The notes under the pieces: generated by a model | What the model saw: only the letters and a program-made list of their open reading frames with translations | Told to the model about the DNA's origin: nothing | Database searches by the model: none | Source of the DNA: Bacillus sp. F19 | GTDB lineage: Bacteria; Bacillota; Bacilli; Bacillales; Bacillaceae | Assembly (NCBI GenBank): GCA_023823795.1 | Contig: CP085710.1 | Coordinates: 3,498,001-3,562,000 of the forward strand | Direction: 5' to 3' | DNA: 64,000 nucleotides | Part shown: in pieces, positions 1 to 9,986 of the stretch | Layout of the letters: the number at the start of each line of letters is the position of its first letter | Numbering within the stretch: position 1 is the first letter of the stretch | Program-made: the position numbers and the translations under genes

Positions 1-1
1 A

Positions 2-116
2 GGATCCGCCGTAAAAGTCCGGGTTTGACTTTTGCGGCGGATCCGTTCTGGCCGAGGAGTTAGGCGGTGGAGCTGGACACCACTGAAATGCGGAACCGCC
101 CCCAAGACTTCGGCAG
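2..116 (-). repeat. Structured intergenic repeat (partial)
   Basis: Positions 2-19 and 27-44 form an 18-bp inverted repeat with one G-T wobble and a 7-nt loop; each arm contains GGATCCGCC. Further pairings follow, such as GGCGGT at 63-68 with ACCGCC at 95-100. On the minus strand the core reads GTGTCCAGCTCC, then CGCCTA, then CTCCTCGG. This resembles a short intergenic repeat family that I recall from many Bacillus and Geobacillus genomes, often just after genes. It lies directly downstream of meaB and may act as its transcript end. Family assignment is from memory, and the element may continue beyond the window edge. Confidence 0.5.
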
Positions 117-126
117 AAAAAAACAC

Positions 127-1146
127 TTATCTGCCTAAAAAAGCAGATATCAGCTCTTTCACACTGCCTGAAACCGGCCGCTTTCCTTCCATCACGTCTT
201 TTTCATAGTTCAGCATATTGCCTTTTATATAGGTATGCTGAAAAAAGTGATGCTTCAGCTGTTCCTGAATCATTTCATAGAGCCATTCCTTCTGCTGAAG
301 TTTCCTTCTGCCTTCAAATGTTCCGTTTTCTTTCGTTTTATATGCGAAAATGGATATTGTCTCCCATATTTCGCGTATTCCTGTTTCATGGAGGGCAGAA
401 GCGGTCACTGCTTTGGTTTCCCATCCTTGTGTATAGGATTTTAGAAAATGAAGAATATGATTGTACTCATGTTCAGCTTTTTTTGCATTTTTAAGGTTAT
501 CTCCATCTGCTTTGTTGACAACCACAAGATCGGGAAGCTCCATAATTCCTTTTTTCATCGTCTGCAGCTCGTCTCCGGCACCGGTCAATACTAATAGGAG
601 GAAAAAATCAACCATGCCCCTTATTGCAAACTCCCCCTGCCCGACACCCACCGTTTCAACGAGAATCACATCATACCCTGCTGCCTCGCAGACAATAATG
701 GATTCCCTTGTTTTTCTCGTTACCCCTCCAAGTGTTCCGCTTGATGGAGAAGGTCTGATAAATGCATCAGGATTACGGGAGAGCCTCTCCATTCTCGTTT
801 TATCACCCAATATACTTCCTTTTGAAACCTGGCTGCTTGGGTCGACAGCGAGCACAGCAACCTTATGTCCGAGACTGCACAAATACGTCCCGAAAGAATC
901 AATGAACGTACTCTTTCCTGCACCCGGAACCCCTGTTATCCCAATTCTTACGGAAGAGGTCTCTTTTTGCTGAAGCTCTTCAATCATTTGCTGCGCTTTT
1001 TCAAAATGCTTTTCGGCGTTGCTTTCCACTAGAGTAATAGCCTGCGCAACAGCAACTCTCTCGCCATTCAGTACACCCTCAATATATTGCTCTGCACTCT
1101 TTTCAATGCTTCCCGCTTTTTTACGCTTTTGAGGACTTCCTGTCAT
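127..1146 (-). CDS. meaB: MeaB/ArgK-family GTPase, methylmalonyl-CoA mutase chaperone
   Basis: A 339-residue G3E-type GTPase that loads and protects adenosylcobalamin on methylmalonyl-CoA mutase. Walker A is GVPGAGKS at about residue 72, the switch/Walker B segment is ETVGVGQGE, and the base-specificity motif is NKAD near residue 212. Length matches the family. Its ATG overlaps the mutB stop by 4 bp (ATGA), so it is translationally coupled to the mutase it serves and is the last gene of the mutA-mutB-meaB operon. The protein is cytosolic. Confidence 0.95.
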   Translation of the reverse strand: MTGSPQKRKKAGSIEKSAEQYIEGVLNGERVAVAQAITLVESNAEKHFEKAQQMIEELQQKETSSVRIGITGVPGAGKSTFIDSFGTYLCSLGHKVAVLAVDPSSQVSKGSILGDKTRMERLSRNPDAFIRPSPSSGTLGGVTRKTRESIIVCEAAGYDVILVETVGVGQGEFAIRGMVDFFLLLVLTGAGDELQTMKKGIMELPDLVVVNKADGDNLKNAKKAEHEYNHILHFLKSYTQGWETKAVTASALHETGIREIWETISIFAYKTKENGTFEGRRKLQQKEWLYEMIQEQLKHHFFQHTYIKGNMLNYEKDVMEGKRPVSGSVKELISAFLGR

Positions 1147-3305
1147 TCTTCTGCATCCTCATAGCCAAGTCTTTCGTAGATCTTCTCGAGCATCACCTTC
1201 GCTGCATTCGGAATAACGGTACCGGGTCCAAAAATAGCAGATGCCCCGCTGTTTAATAAAAATTCATAATCCTGATAAGGAATAACGCCCCCAACTATTA
1301 CGACAATATCTTCTCTGCCGAGCGCCTTCAGTTCTTTTATTAATTGAGGAAGAAGAGTTTTGTGGCCGGCAGCAAGAGAACTCATGCCGACAATATGAAC
1401 ATCATTTTCAACTGCCTGGGCAGCAGTCTCCTCCGGTGTTTGAAATAAAGGACCGATATCCACATCAAAACCAAGATCTGCATAAGCCGTTGCCACAACC
1501 TTTGCACCGCGGTCATGACCATCCTGGCCCATCTTGGCAATTAAGATGCGGGGTCTTCTGCCTTCCATCTCGGAAAATTCATCCGTCATTCTTCTTACAC
1601 TTTCGATTTCTTCTTCATTTGAAAATTCGGAGCTGTACACACCGCTGATGGAACGGATCACTGCCTGATGCCGTTTGGATGCCTTCTCAACCGAATCGGA
1701 AATTTCGCCTAAAGTTGCTCTTGCTCTTGCTGCCTCTACAGCAAGCTCAAGCAGATTGCCTTCTCCGCTTCTAACAGCTTCTGTTAACGCTTCAAGGGTT
1801 TGGTCTACCTTGACCTGATCTCGTGTATCCTTCAAAGTCTGAAGTCTTTCAATCTGTTTTCTTCTTACTTCTGTGTTATCAATATTTAAAATTTCAATTG
1901 GGTCCTCTTCCTCCACTTGAAATTTATTGACGCCAATTATGGTTTCCGTTCCGGAATCTATTTTAGCCTGGCGCTTGGCTGCTGCTTCTTCGATTTTCAT
2001 TTTAGGCAGTCCTGTTTCAATTGCCTTTGCCATTCCGCCAAGGTTTTCAACCTCTTCAATATGCGCCCAGGCCTTGTCCATCAGCTGTTTTGTAAGAGAT
2101 TCTACATAATAAGAACCGCCCCATGGATCGATCACATCACATATTCCTGTTTCCTGCTGCAAATAAAGCTGAGTGTTTCTGGCAATACGTGCTGAGAAAT
2201 CAGTTGGAAGAGCGATGGCTTCATCCAGAGCATTTGTATGAAGTGATTGTGTATGGCCCATAACGGCAGCATGGGCTTCAATGCATGTTCTGACAACATT
2301 GTTAAACGGATCCTGTGCCGTCAAACTCCATCCTGAAGTTTGTGAATGCGTTCTGAGGGCCAGTGACTTAGGGTTTTTAGGATCAAATCCCTTCACAATT
2401 TTTGCCCACATTAATCTGGCAGCCCTCATTTTTGCCACTTCCATAAAATAATTCATGCCGATTGCCCAGAAAAAAGACAGTCTCGGAGCAAATTGATCAA
2501 TATCCAGTCCTGCTTTTAACCCTGTCCGAATATATTCAAGCCCGTCGGCCAAGGTATATGCGAGCTCAATATCCGCTGTGGCCCCCGCTTCCTGCATATG
2601 GTACCCGGAAATACTTATGCTATTGAACTTAGGCATATACTTCGCCGTATACTCAAAAATATCCCCTATTATCCTCATCGATGTATCTGGAGGATAAATG
2701 TATGTATTTCGGACCATATATTCTTTTAATATGTCATTTTGAATGGTGCCTGCAAGTTTCTCCTTTGAAACACCCTGTTCCTCAGCTGTCACAATATAAA
2801 ATGCCATAATGGGCAGGACAGCTCCATTCATCGTCATCGATACAGACATTTGATCCAATGGAATTTCATCAAAAAGGATTTTCATATCAAGAATGGAGTC
2901 AATAGCTACGCCTGCTTTACCCACATCCCCTTCGACCCGCGGGTGATCTGAATCGTATCCTCTGTGCGTCGCGAGATCAAAAGCGACTGATAAACCCTTT
3001 TGTCCCATTGCTAAATTCCGGCGGTAGAAAGCATTGCTGTCTTCTGCGGTTGAAAAACCGGCATACTGTCTGATCGTCCACGGTCTGTTCACATACATGG
3101 TTGAATAAGGACCTCTTAAAAATGGCGCAATACCCGGATAACTGTCCAAATAAGGCATATTTTTCCGGTCTTCTGAAGTATAAGCAGCTTTTAAAGGAAT
3201 CCCTTCATTCGATTTAAAAGGTTCTGCAGCTTGTCCGTTCTCCTGATTTTTTTCAGCAAAACTATCGCTGATCAATTCTACATTTGCAAAATTAATTCGA
3301 GCCAT
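1143..3305 (-). CDS. mutB: Methylmalonyl-CoA mutase, large (catalytic) subunit
   Basis: 720 residues. It isomerises (R)-methylmalonyl-CoA to succinyl-CoA using adenosylcobalamin. An N-terminal TIM-barrel domain (to about residue 560) is followed by a C-terminal B12-binding domain from about 590. That domain carries the cobalt-ligand motif DGHDRG and the later SSLAAGH and GG elements of the DxHxxG...S...GG signature. It starts one base after the mutA stop, with a GGGGG ribosome site inside the end of mutA. With mutA it forms the heterodimer that drains propionyl-CoA carbon from Val, Ile and odd-chain acids into the TCA cycle. Confidence 0.97.
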   Translation of the reverse strand: MARINFANVELISDSFAEKNQENGQAAEPFKSNEGIPLKAAYTSEDRKNMPYLDSYPGIAPFLRGPYSTMYVNRPWTIRQYAGFSTAEDSNAFYRRNLAMGQKGLSVAFDLATHRGYDSDHPRVEGDVGKAGVAIDSILDMKILFDEIPLDQMSVSMTMNGAVLPIMAFYIVTAEEQGVSKEKLAGTIQNDILKEYMVRNTYIYPPDTSMRIIGDIFEYTAKYMPKFNSISISGYHMQEAGATADIELAYTLADGLEYIRTGLKAGLDIDQFAPRLSFFWAIGMNYFMEVAKMRAARLMWAKIVKGFDPKNPKSLALRTHSQTSGWSLTAQDPFNNVVRTCIEAHAAVMGHTQSLHTNALDEAIALPTDFSARIARNTQLYLQQETGICDVIDPWGGSYYVESLTKQLMDKAWAHIEEVENLGGMAKAIETGLPKMKIEEAAAKRQAKIDSGTETIIGVNKFQVEEEDPIEILNIDNTEVRRKQIERLQTLKDTRDQVKVDQTLEALTEAVRSGEGNLLELAVEAARARATLGEISDSVEKASKRHQAVIRSISGVYSSEFSNEEEIESVRRMTDEFSEMEGRRPRILIAKMGQDGHDRGAKVVATAYADLGFDVDIGPLFQTPEETAAQAVENDVHIVGMSSLAAGHKTLLPQLIKELKALGREDIVVIVGGVIPYQDYEFLLNSGASAIFGPGTVIPNAAKVMLEKIYERLGYEDAEE

Positions 3306-3306
3306 A

Positions 3307-5199
3307 TTACGATACCCCCAATTGAAACTGCAATTTTTTCAAGAAGGCATAAACATCCATCCCCAGATAGATGCATTCATGAATGCCGCACTGCTCAAGT
3401 TGATCTTTATTAAGACGGCCCGCTGCGTAAACATTGGCGCCTTGCGTTGCCTGTGTGAAATCAAACGATTCGTATGCCTCATCTTTCCCGCATACGATCA
3501 GAGGCTTGTCCCCTGAAAAGCTTTCAGGCTGATCATGCTTCAAGATCACAGCCTCTATTCCTCCTGCAGAGAGCATACCTGTAACAAAATCAAGTCTTGG
3601 TTTATAGTCGAGCAGCTTTCCGAGCACCATGATATGAACGTTCGGATAATGGCCAAACCTGCTTTTGTATTTAATGGAATCAGCCCTTAGTCCTTCGAAT
3701 TGTTCAGCGAGCCTCATTGTTGACAGAGGTTTCACTTCAGCCATTGACTGATCACTTAATATTCCCGCATTTATTTCACTTGCTTTAACCGTTTTTGCTG
3801 CTATCATCCAATCTTTCAACCTCTTACCCCGGTCATTTTCAACAGCTTCTGTAATATGGATATACGCTTCAGCTTTTTGGATTTCTCTTTCAGGCTCCTG
3901 CAAATTCGCGTAATGGTTCGTTCCAATTAGCTGTACCTTGCGTTTATTGACATCTTCCAGCCTTTGCGCAAGAAGTTCCCTCAATTTGTCCTGAATATAA
4001 TTTTGCTTTGCTGCCTGCACGAATCCGCCCATGGTTTCGATAGACTGAATTTCCTTCCAGGCAAGATCTGCAAGCTCTGCTGTGAGCTCTTCAATGTACC
4101 ATGAGCCGCCTGCAGGATCAGCGACTTTAGACAGCAGACTTTCTTCTTTTAAAATAAAATGAGTATTTCTTGCAATCCTGTCACCTGTTTTACTAACTTC
4201 TCCAAGCACTTCATCAAAAGATGCAACCGTTATGCTGTTCACTCCGCCGATAGCGGCTGAAAATGCTTCTGTAGTTGCTCTCAGCATATTCACGTGCAAA
4301 TCATGCTTTGTTTTGTTAAAAGAAGATGCCGCAGCATGTAAAACGATTGGATGACGCTCGGGACTTGTCCCGAATGCTGCCAAAATGGTTGCCCATATTT
4401 TTTTTGCCGCTCTGAACTTGGCAATCTCCATAAAAAAATGAGATCCGGCAGAGAAAGAAAAGCCGACCCTGTCAGCAAGTTTATCGATGGTAAAGCCGCG
4501 TTCTTTTAATCCATTAATAAGCTCAATTGCATTGGAAAACGTATATGCCAGCTCTTCTCTTGCAGATCCCCCCGCATTATGGAAAATTTCACCGCCGAAT
4601 AAAACAGCTCTTACATTAGGCAAATTCTCCTCATCCAGAATAGTGATCATCTCGGCAAGCATTTCAATCTTCTTTGCCGGTGAAAGCAGATCCGTTCCGC
4701 CAATCCATTCTCCATATGGATCAAAAGCGAATGTTCCTCTACATTTCTTGTTTTTCAAATAAGTAATAAATAATGGAAAAAATCCGATATTGCCCTGCAG
4801 TGAAAGATGGAACTCCTTTTGTTCAAAATCAAGTCCATCAAATGCTGTGCAAATGTCCTGATAGGTTTCCAAATAGCCAATGTTTTCTAAGTGAATGATA
4901 TCCTGTCCCCGCTTCAAAGCTTCCTGGATTTCTTCTTTTAACTGAGCAGGCGTATTTGAACGCTGAAGCTTTTGGCTGACAGACCATTCATTTTTCTGCT
5001 GGGCTTTCATACCCAGTTTTTCTCCGCTGAATTGCGTATTGTGCTGAGTATATAATGGAATTAAAGAAATACCTTCATATGTTTCTTTTGAAAGACTTTG
5101 AATGCTTTTCCCCTTTAAAGCTTTCTCAGCCTCTTCCACCCACATTTGTTCGGATGCTTTTTCAAAATCATTTATTTCGTGATTGATTCTTTGCTTCAT
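3307..5199 (-). CDS. mutA: Methylmalonyl-CoA mutase, small subunit
   Basis: 630 residues, first gene of the mut operon. It has the same fold as MutB, but its C-terminal domain (from about residue 520) lacks the DxHxxG cobalt-binding motif, as expected for the non-catalytic subunit of the heterodimeric enzyme. The ATG is preceded by AGGAG. Transcription probably starts near 5286 from the promoter at 5293-5322, and a cre-like site lies in the leader. Propionyl-CoA carboxylase and the epimerase are not in this window. Confidence 0.95.
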   Translation of the reverse strand: MKQRINHEINDFEKASEQMWVEEAEKALKGKSIQSLSKETYEGISLIPLYTQHNTQFSGEKLGMKAQQKNEWSVSQKLQRSNTPAQLKEEIQEALKRGQDIIHLENIGYLETYQDICTAFDGLDFEQKEFHLSLQGNIGFFPLFITYLKNKKCRGTFAFDPYGEWIGGTDLLSPAKKIEMLAEMITILDEENLPNVRAVLFGGEIFHNAGGSAREELAYTFSNAIELINGLKERGFTIDKLADRVGFSFSAGSHFFMEIAKFRAAKKIWATILAAFGTSPERHPIVLHAAASSFNKTKHDLHVNMLRATTEAFSAAIGGVNSITVASFDEVLGEVSKTGDRIARNTHFILKEESLLSKVADPAGGSWYIEELTAELADLAWKEIQSIETMGGFVQAAKQNYIQDKLRELLAQRLEDVNKRKVQLIGTNHYANLQEPEREIQKAEAYIHITEAVENDRGKRLKDWMIAAKTVKASEINAGILSDQSMAEVKPLSTMRLAEQFEGLRADSIKYKSRFGHYPNVHIMVLGKLLDYKPRLDFVTGMLSAGGIEAVILKHDQPESFSGDKPLIVCGKDEAYESFDFTQATQGANVYAAGRLNKDQLEQCGIHECIYLGMDVYAFLKKLQFQLGVS

Positions 5200-5241
5200 A
5201 CTCCTGCTTCCCGGTTAGGAAGCCCACCCCCTTGACGCAAA

Positions 5242-5255
5242 AGAATGCGTTTACA
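5242..5255 (-). promoter_or_regulatory. cre-like site in mutA leader
   Basis: On the minus strand the site reads TGTAAACGCATTCT, 13 of 14 matches to TGWAARCGYTWNCW, the CcpA target consensus. It lies about 30-45 nt downstream of the predicted mut start, where CcpA could act as a roadblock. Carbon catabolite repression of propionate and branched-chain breakdown fits. The role is inferred from the sequence match and position. Confidence 0.5.
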
Positions 5256-5292
5256 TTTTTGAAAATAGTAAAAACTTAATCTATTTCATTTT

Positions 5293-5322
5293 ATTATATC
5301 TTTAGGAAATCAGCAATTCCAA
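5293..5322 (-). promoter_or_regulatory. Putative sigma-A promoter of mutA-mutB-meaB
   Basis: Minus-strand TTGGAA (5322-5317), an 18-bp spacer and a perfect TATAAT (5298-5293). The -35 box is a 4/6 match and the spacer is one base long, so this is a good candidate rather than certain. It lies about 95 bp upstream of the mutA start. Confidence 0.45.
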
Positions 5323-5402
5323 TCATATTGAAACCTTAAAACTCAGTGACGCGTATTTATCTAAAAAATGTTTCAATTATATAAAGAGAGGTTAATTTAA
5401 AG

Positions 5403-5516
5403 ATGAAGAGAAAATTCGGAGAAAAAAAGAAACGGAAAAAACGGGGGAAATGGGTAATCGACACTTTACTGGAGTGTATTGACTTCACTAGAATTTCTTA
5501 TTCTCCTTCCGATTAG
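5403..5516 (+). CDS. Possible 37-residue basic peptide, unknown
   Basis: ATG at 5403 preceded by GAGAGG 11 nt upstream; the reading frame is 37 codons. The N-terminal half is very basic (KKKRKKRGK), and the rest is mixed with one cysteine. I do not recognise it. It lies in the 398-bp gap between the divergent mutA and the BmrU-like gene, where the remainder is AT-rich promoter sequence. The AT-rich, lysine-rich composition makes chance likely. Confidence 0.25.
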   Translation: MKRKFGEKKKRKKRGKWVIDTLLECIDFTRISYSPSD

Positions 5517-5597
5517 AATTCTTATCTCTACTATAAGGTTCATTATCAATTTACTAAATTTCTAAACCTATTCTGTAAGCTCATAAGGGGTTTTTAT

Positions 5598-6497
5598 ATG
5601 GCAAAATATAAAAAAGGCATGCTGATATATAATGGTAATGCCGGCCAGAAAGATGCGGAAAAGACGCTTGGCATCTGCGTTCCGATTATTTCCCTGCATG
5701 TGGAGCAGCTTTTGCTGCTTCAAACTTCAAAACCTCTCGATGCACAGGAATACTGCATGAAGCACAGTGAAGACATGGAAATCGGAATTATTCTGGGTGG
5801 GGATGGCACGGTACATGAGTGTATAAACGGACTTGGCGGATTAATTCAAAGGCCGGTAATCGCCATTTTGCCCGGCGGTACATGCAATGACTTTTCAAGA
5901 ACGCTTGGCATTCCGCAAAATTTAAAGAAAGCTGCTGAAGCATTATTTACAGGCGAAATTCGGGGTATGGATGCTGCAGAAACAAGCGGGGGATACTTTC
6001 TCAATTTTTGGGGCATCGGCCTTGTTGCTGAAACATCAGAAAATATTAATGACACCGAAAAAGCTCTGCTCGGAAAAGTCAGCTATTTTCTGAGTGCCTT
6101 TCGGACGATCAAAAGCATGAAGCCATTTCACTTCAAACTGAAGCTAGATGACACCTGGATTGAGGAGGAAGCCATCCTGGTGCTGATCGCCAACGGCAAA
6201 ATCATCGGCACAAATGTGCTGCCATATCCCGATATAAAAATTGACGACGGCCTTGCCGATATTTTTATAATCAAAGAAGCCAGTTTTTCTCTTATTAAAG
6301 AAGTATTAACGATGAATGATAACATTGACTGGAATCATATTAATTCTCAGCTGATGCACTATCAGGCAAGCAGCATGCACATTGAAACAAAAGAAGAAAT
6401 GAGCGTCGATACAGACGGTGAGGTTTATTCAAAAACACCTGAAACCATCACGATTTTACATAATCATTTTCAAATGCTCGCTCCTAAAGATGAATGA
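5598..6497 (+). CDS. bmrU: YegS/BmrU-family diacylglycerol/lipid kinase
   Basis: 299 residues of the diacylglycerol kinase catalytic family, which phosphorylates a lipid alcohol such as diacylglycerol using ATP. The nucleotide-binding motif GGDGTVHE is near residue 73 and PGGTCNDFSRTL is near 95. The ATG at 5598 follows an AAGGGG ribosome site. In B. subtilis bmrU sits beside the bkd operon with the Bmr efflux pump and BmrR. Here neither bmr nor bmrR follows; a terminator and convergent bkdB come next. The family is clear, while the exact substrate is not. Confidence 0.85.
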   Translation: MAKYKKGMLIYNGNAGQKDAEKTLGICVPIISLHVEQLLLLQTSKPLDAQEYCMKHSEDMEIGIILGGDGTVHECINGLGGLIQRPVIAILPGGTCNDFSRTLGIPQNLKKAAEALFTGEIRGMDAAETSGGYFLNFWGIGLVAETSENINDTEKALLGKVSYFLSAFRTIKSMKPFHFKLKLDDTWIEEEAILVLIANGKIIGTNVLPYPDIKIDDGLADIFIIKEASFSLIKEVLTMNDNIDWNHINSQLMHYQASSMHIETKEEMSVDTDGEVYSKTPETITILHNHFQMLAPKDE

Positions 6498-6578
6498 TAA
6501 GGAACGTAATGGATTCGCCCTGACCGGGGGGAGTTCGTTCAGATACACACTGCTGATTTAATCTTTCATTAAACAATG

Positions 6579-6612
6579 AAAGCCATCACATGCCAAAATG
6601 TGATGGCTTTTC
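6579..6612. terminator. Bidirectional terminator between bmrU-like gene and bkdB
   Basis: AAAGCCATCACAT (6579-6591) pairs perfectly with ATGTGATGGCTTT (6598-6610) across a 6-nt loop, with T-rich sequence on both sides. It lies between two convergent genes and ends just before the bkdB stop. Confidence 0.85.
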
Positions 6613-6614
6613 TA

Positions 6615-7922
6615 TTAATAAACTGAAGTCGTGTCTATAGACGTATTCTCTAAAATTTCTTTTACTCTGGCCAGGAACCTGCCGCACACTAATCCGTCAA
6701 GCACACGATGATCAAGCGACATGCACAGATTCACCATATCTCGCACTGCAATCATGCCGTTGTTCATTACAACAGGACGTTTTACGATTGATTCCACCTG
6801 AAGAATGGCAGCCTGCGGATAGTTGATGATTCCCATAGACTGCACAGATCCAAATGAACCTGTATTGTTTACAGTAAAGGTGCCGCCTTTCATTTCATCT
6901 GCAGTTAATTTACCTGCACGGACCTTGCCTGCAAGTTCAGAAATTTCACGGGCTATGCCTTTAATTGTCTTCTCATCTGCATGCTTAATCACCGGCACAA
7001 ACAGAGCATCATCTGTTGCAACCGCGATTGAGATATTGATGTCTTTCTTCTGAATAATGCTCTCGCCAGCCCACATAGAATTGATTTGCGGAAATTCTTT
7101 TAAAGCTTGAGCGACAGCTTTGACGAAGAACGCAAAGAAAGTAAGATTAAATCCTTCTTTTTGCTTGAATTCATTCTTGATAGAATTGCGGTATTCAACC
7201 AGATTGGTTGCATCCACTTCGATCATCGTCCAGGCATGAGGTGCCTCGTGCTTGCTTCGAAGCATGTTAGAGGCGATCGCTTTACGGATGCCAGTAACAG
7301 GAATTTCAATATCTCCCGGCTGTGCCGAAACAGAAGCTGCAGTTGGTTGTGCAGCTTTCTGAGGTGCAGCTGCCGGTACATTTTGCTTTGCTTCAGCTTT
7401 AGCTGGCGCTTCTTGAACAACTGCATTTCCCTTGTTTCCTGATGACGGGATATTTCCGCTCTCAATGATTTGCTGCAGGTCTTTTCTTGTGATTCTTCCT
7501 CCGGCGCCTGTACCGCTAACCTGTTCAAGATCAATGTCGTTTTCCTGGGCCAAGCGCAGGACAGCAGGAGAATATCGTTTCTTATTTGACTGATCCGTTT
7601 GCTGTTTTGGCTGCTCTTTTATTGTTGCCTCAGAAGCAGACGTGTCGGGTTCATTTTCTGCTGGATCCCCTTCGCTTCCTCCGCCGACTTCGACTTTACA
7701 AATGATTTCGCCGACAGCAAGCGTGTCGCCCTCATCTGCAACCAATTCTTTGATTACACCTGTAAATGAAGATGGAACCTCTGCATTTACTTTATCTGTC
7801 ATAACCTCAGCAATCGGATCGTATTTGTTTACTGTATCACCCACTGATACAAGCCATTTACTGATGGTGCCTTCCGTTACACTTTCCCCAAGCTGGGGCA
7901 TGGTCATCTGTTCAACTGCCAT
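6615..7922 (-). CDS. bkdB: Branched-chain 2-oxoacid dehydrogenase E2 (lipoamide acyltransferase)
   Basis: 435 residues. An N-terminal lipoyl domain carries the lipoylated lysine in MTDKVNAE near residue 44. A charged/Ala-Pro linker leads to a peripheral-subunit binding domain at about 115-150 (SPAVLRLA ... GAGGRITRKDL). The C-terminal acyltransferase core ends in the DHRVLDG active-site motif. It transfers the branched acyl group to CoA and forms the core of the complex. Last gene of the bkd operon. Confidence 0.96.
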   Translation of the reverse strand: MAVEQMTMPQLGESVTEGTISKWLVSVGDTVNKYDPIAEVMTDKVNAEVPSSFTGVIKELVADEGDTLAVGEIICKVEVGGGSEGDPAENEPDTSASEATIKEQPKQQTDQSNKKRYSPAVLRLAQENDIDLEQVSGTGAGGRITRKDLQQIIESGNIPSSGNKGNAVVQEAPAKAEAKQNVPAAAPQKAAQPTAASVSAQPGDIEIPVTGIRKAIASNMLRSKHEAPHAWTMIEVDATNLVEYRNSIKNEFKQKEGFNLTFFAFFVKAVAQALKEFPQINSMWAGESIIQKKDINISIAVATDDALFVPVIKHADEKTIKGIAREISELAGKVRAGKLTADEMKGGTFTVNNTGSFGSVQSMGIINYPQAAILQVESIVKRPVVMNNGMIAVRDMVNLCMSLDHRVLDGLVCGRFLARVKEILENTSIDTTSVY

Positions 7923-7952
7923 GTCTGTTCCCTCCTCAAATGAAAATCTTAT

Positions 7953-8936
7953 TTAAAATTCAGCAAGCTTCCGCATAGCCGCTTCTACTTTATCTGGATT
8001 GATCATAAAATGTTTTTCCATTGTTGGAGCATATGGCATTGCCGGCACATCAGGACCTGCAAGACGCATGATTGGGGCATCCAAATCAAATAGGCAGTTT
8101 TCAGCGATGATGGCTGACACTTCGCTCATGATGCTGCCTTCTTTGTTATCTTCCGTCAGCAAAAGCACTTTTCCTGTTTTAGATGCAGCTTCAATAATCG
8201 CTTCTTTATCAAGCGGATAAACTGTGCGCAAATCAAGAATATGCGCTGAAATCCCATCTTGCGCAAGCTTTTCTGCAGCTTGGAGAGCAAAATGAACGCA
8301 CAGGCCGTAAGTGATGATTGTAAGATCTTCACCTTCACGCTTTACATCAGCTTTTCCGATTGGCAGCACATAATCATCATCCGGAACCTCGCCTTTGATG
8401 AGACGGTAAGCTCTTTTATGCTCAAAGAACAGAACTGGATCATTGTCTCTAATTGCAGCCTTTAACAATCCTTTTACATCATAAGGAGTTGAAGGCATCA
8501 CAATTTTAAGACCCGGCTGATTGGCAAATAAAGCTTCGACTGATTGAGAGTGATAGAGAGCGCCATGTACGCCTCCGCCATAAGGAGCGCGAATCGTAAT
8601 CGGGCAATTCCAATCATTGTTTGAACGATAGCGGATTTTGGCTGCCTCTGAAACGATTTGATTGACTGCAGGCATGATAAAGTCTGCAAATTGCATTTCT
8701 GCGATTGGTCTCATACCGTACATGGCTGCGCCAATTCCTACACCTGCAATTGCTGATTCTGCAAGCGGAGTATCAATGACACGCTCTTCTCCAAACTTGT
8801 CGTACAATCCAGCTGTTGCTTTGAAAACTCCGCCTTTTTTGCCTACATCTTCCCCAAGCACGAAAACTTTTGGATCACGTTCCATCTCTTCACGAATCGC
8901 CATCGTGACAGCATCTATATAAGAAATGACTGGCAT
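7953..8936 (-). CDS. bkdAB: Branched-chain 2-oxoacid dehydrogenase E1 beta
   Basis: 327 residues of the transketolase pyrimidine-domain/C-terminal type, full length for E1 beta. It pairs with BkdAA to decarboxylate the 2-oxoacids of Val, Leu and Ile on thiamine diphosphate. Visible family segments are VLGEDVGKKGG near residue 28 and the C-terminal LLLTEDNKEG. It starts 12 bp after bkdAA behind a purine-rich ribosome site and is followed 30 bp later by bkdB. Confidence 0.95.
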   Translation of the reverse strand: MPVISYIDAVTMAIREEMERDPKVFVLGEDVGKKGGVFKATAGLYDKFGEERVIDTPLAESAIAGVGIGAAMYGMRPIAEMQFADFIMPAVNQIVSEAAKIRYRSNNDWNCPITIRAPYGGGVHGALYHSQSVEALFANQPGLKIVMPSTPYDVKGLLKAAIRDNDPVLFFEHKRAYRLIKGEVPDDDYVLPIGKADVKREGEDLTIITYGLCVHFALQAAEKLAQDGISAHILDLRTVYPLDKEAIIEAASKTGKVLLLTEDNKEGSIMSEVSAIIAENCLFDLDAPIMRLAGPDVPAMPYAPTMEKHFMINPDKVEAAMRKLAEF

Positions 8937-8948
8937 TGTTCTTCCCCC

Positions 8949-9944
8949 TTACTCTGCGTATACGTAATTAAGTGCCGATTCTGCATCTGCATATGGAGCA
9001 CTTTCAGCGTAATCTGTTGCTTCGTTTACAACCTTCATGATCTCGTCATGAATTTCTTTTTCCTTCTCATCCGTCATGACGCCAGTCTCTTTTAAATAAG
9101 AGGCAAATGTTAAGATCGGATCATTCTTCTTAGCTTCTGAGACTTCTTCCTGTCCGCGGTATGAACGATCATCGTCATCACTTGAGTGAGGAGTTAAACG
9201 GTATGAGATTGCTTCTATCAGTGTAGGGCCCTCTCCGCGGCGCCCTCTGTCTGCAGCTTCTTTTACAGCCTGATACACTTCAAGAGGATCATTTCCATCC
9301 ACCGTATAGCCAGGCATTCCGTAGCCAATCGCGCGGTCTGAGATTTTCTCACATGCAACTTGCTTCTCGTATGGAACACTGATTGCATATTTATTGTTTT
9401 CGCACATAAAAATGACAGGAAGCTTATGCACTCCGGCAAAGTTTGCTCCTTCATGGAAGTCTCCCTGGTTTGATGATCCTTCGCCGAACGTGACAAACGT
9501 AACAAGATCCTTCTTCTCCATTTTGCCGGCAAGAGCAATTCCAACCGCATGAGGCACTTGAGTTGTAACCGGTGATGAGCCCGTAACAATGCGGTTTTCT
9601 TTTTGTCCAAAGTGACCGGGCATTTGGCGTCCGCCTGAGCTTGGATCTTCTGCTTTTGCAAATCCCGAAAGCATCAATTGCTTTGCAGTCATGCCAAACG
9701 CAAGAACGACACCCATATCCCGGTAGTAAGGAAGTGCATAGTCTTTTTTGCGGTCAAGTGCAAACGCAGCACCAACCTGAGCCGCTTCCTGTCCCTGACA
9801 TGAAATAACGAATGGAATTTTTCCTGAACGGTTCAACAGCCACATGCGTTCATCAATTTTGCGCGCCATGACCATTGTTTCATACATTTCAAGAACATCT
9901 TGATCAGATAAACCAAGTGTTTTATGACGATTCTCAGCCATCAT
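8949..9944 (-). CDS. bkdAA: Branched-chain 2-oxoacid dehydrogenase E1 alpha
   Basis: 331 residues. The thiamine-diphosphate binding signature runs from GEGSSNQGDFHEG (about residue 155) to ENNKYAISVP (about 183). The phosphorylation-loop-like segment YRLTPHSSDDDDRSY is present. With BkdAB it forms the E1 heterotetramer whose product acyl group goes to the BkdB lipoyl arm. The pathway feeds isobutyryl-, isovaleryl- and 2-methylbutyryl-CoA to energy metabolism and to branched-chain fatty-acid priming. Confidence 0.95.
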   Translation of the reverse strand: MMAENRHKTLGLSDQDVLEMYETMVMARKIDERMWLLNRSGKIPFVISCQGQEAAQVGAAFALDRKKDYALPYYRDMGVVLAFGMTAKQLMLSGFAKAEDPSSGGRQMPGHFGQKENRIVTGSSPVTTQVPHAVGIALAGKMEKKDLVTFVTFGEGSSNQGDFHEGANFAGVHKLPVIFMCENNKYAISVPYEKQVACEKISDRAIGYGMPGYTVDGNDPLEVYQAVKEAADRGRRGEGPTLIEAISYRLTPHSSDDDDRSYRGQEEVSEAKKNDPILTFASYLKETGVMTDEKEKEIHDEIMKVVNEATDYAESAPYADAESALNYVYAE

Positions 9945-9986
9945 TTTGCCTCCTTAAAAATCAGTATGTAAAGGGACATGATCCCT

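Noticed and set aside
5200-5597. Cobalamin riboswitch upstream of mutA or nrdJ
   Set aside because: No B12-box-like sequence (GCCACTG) or long structured leader was seen in either gap.
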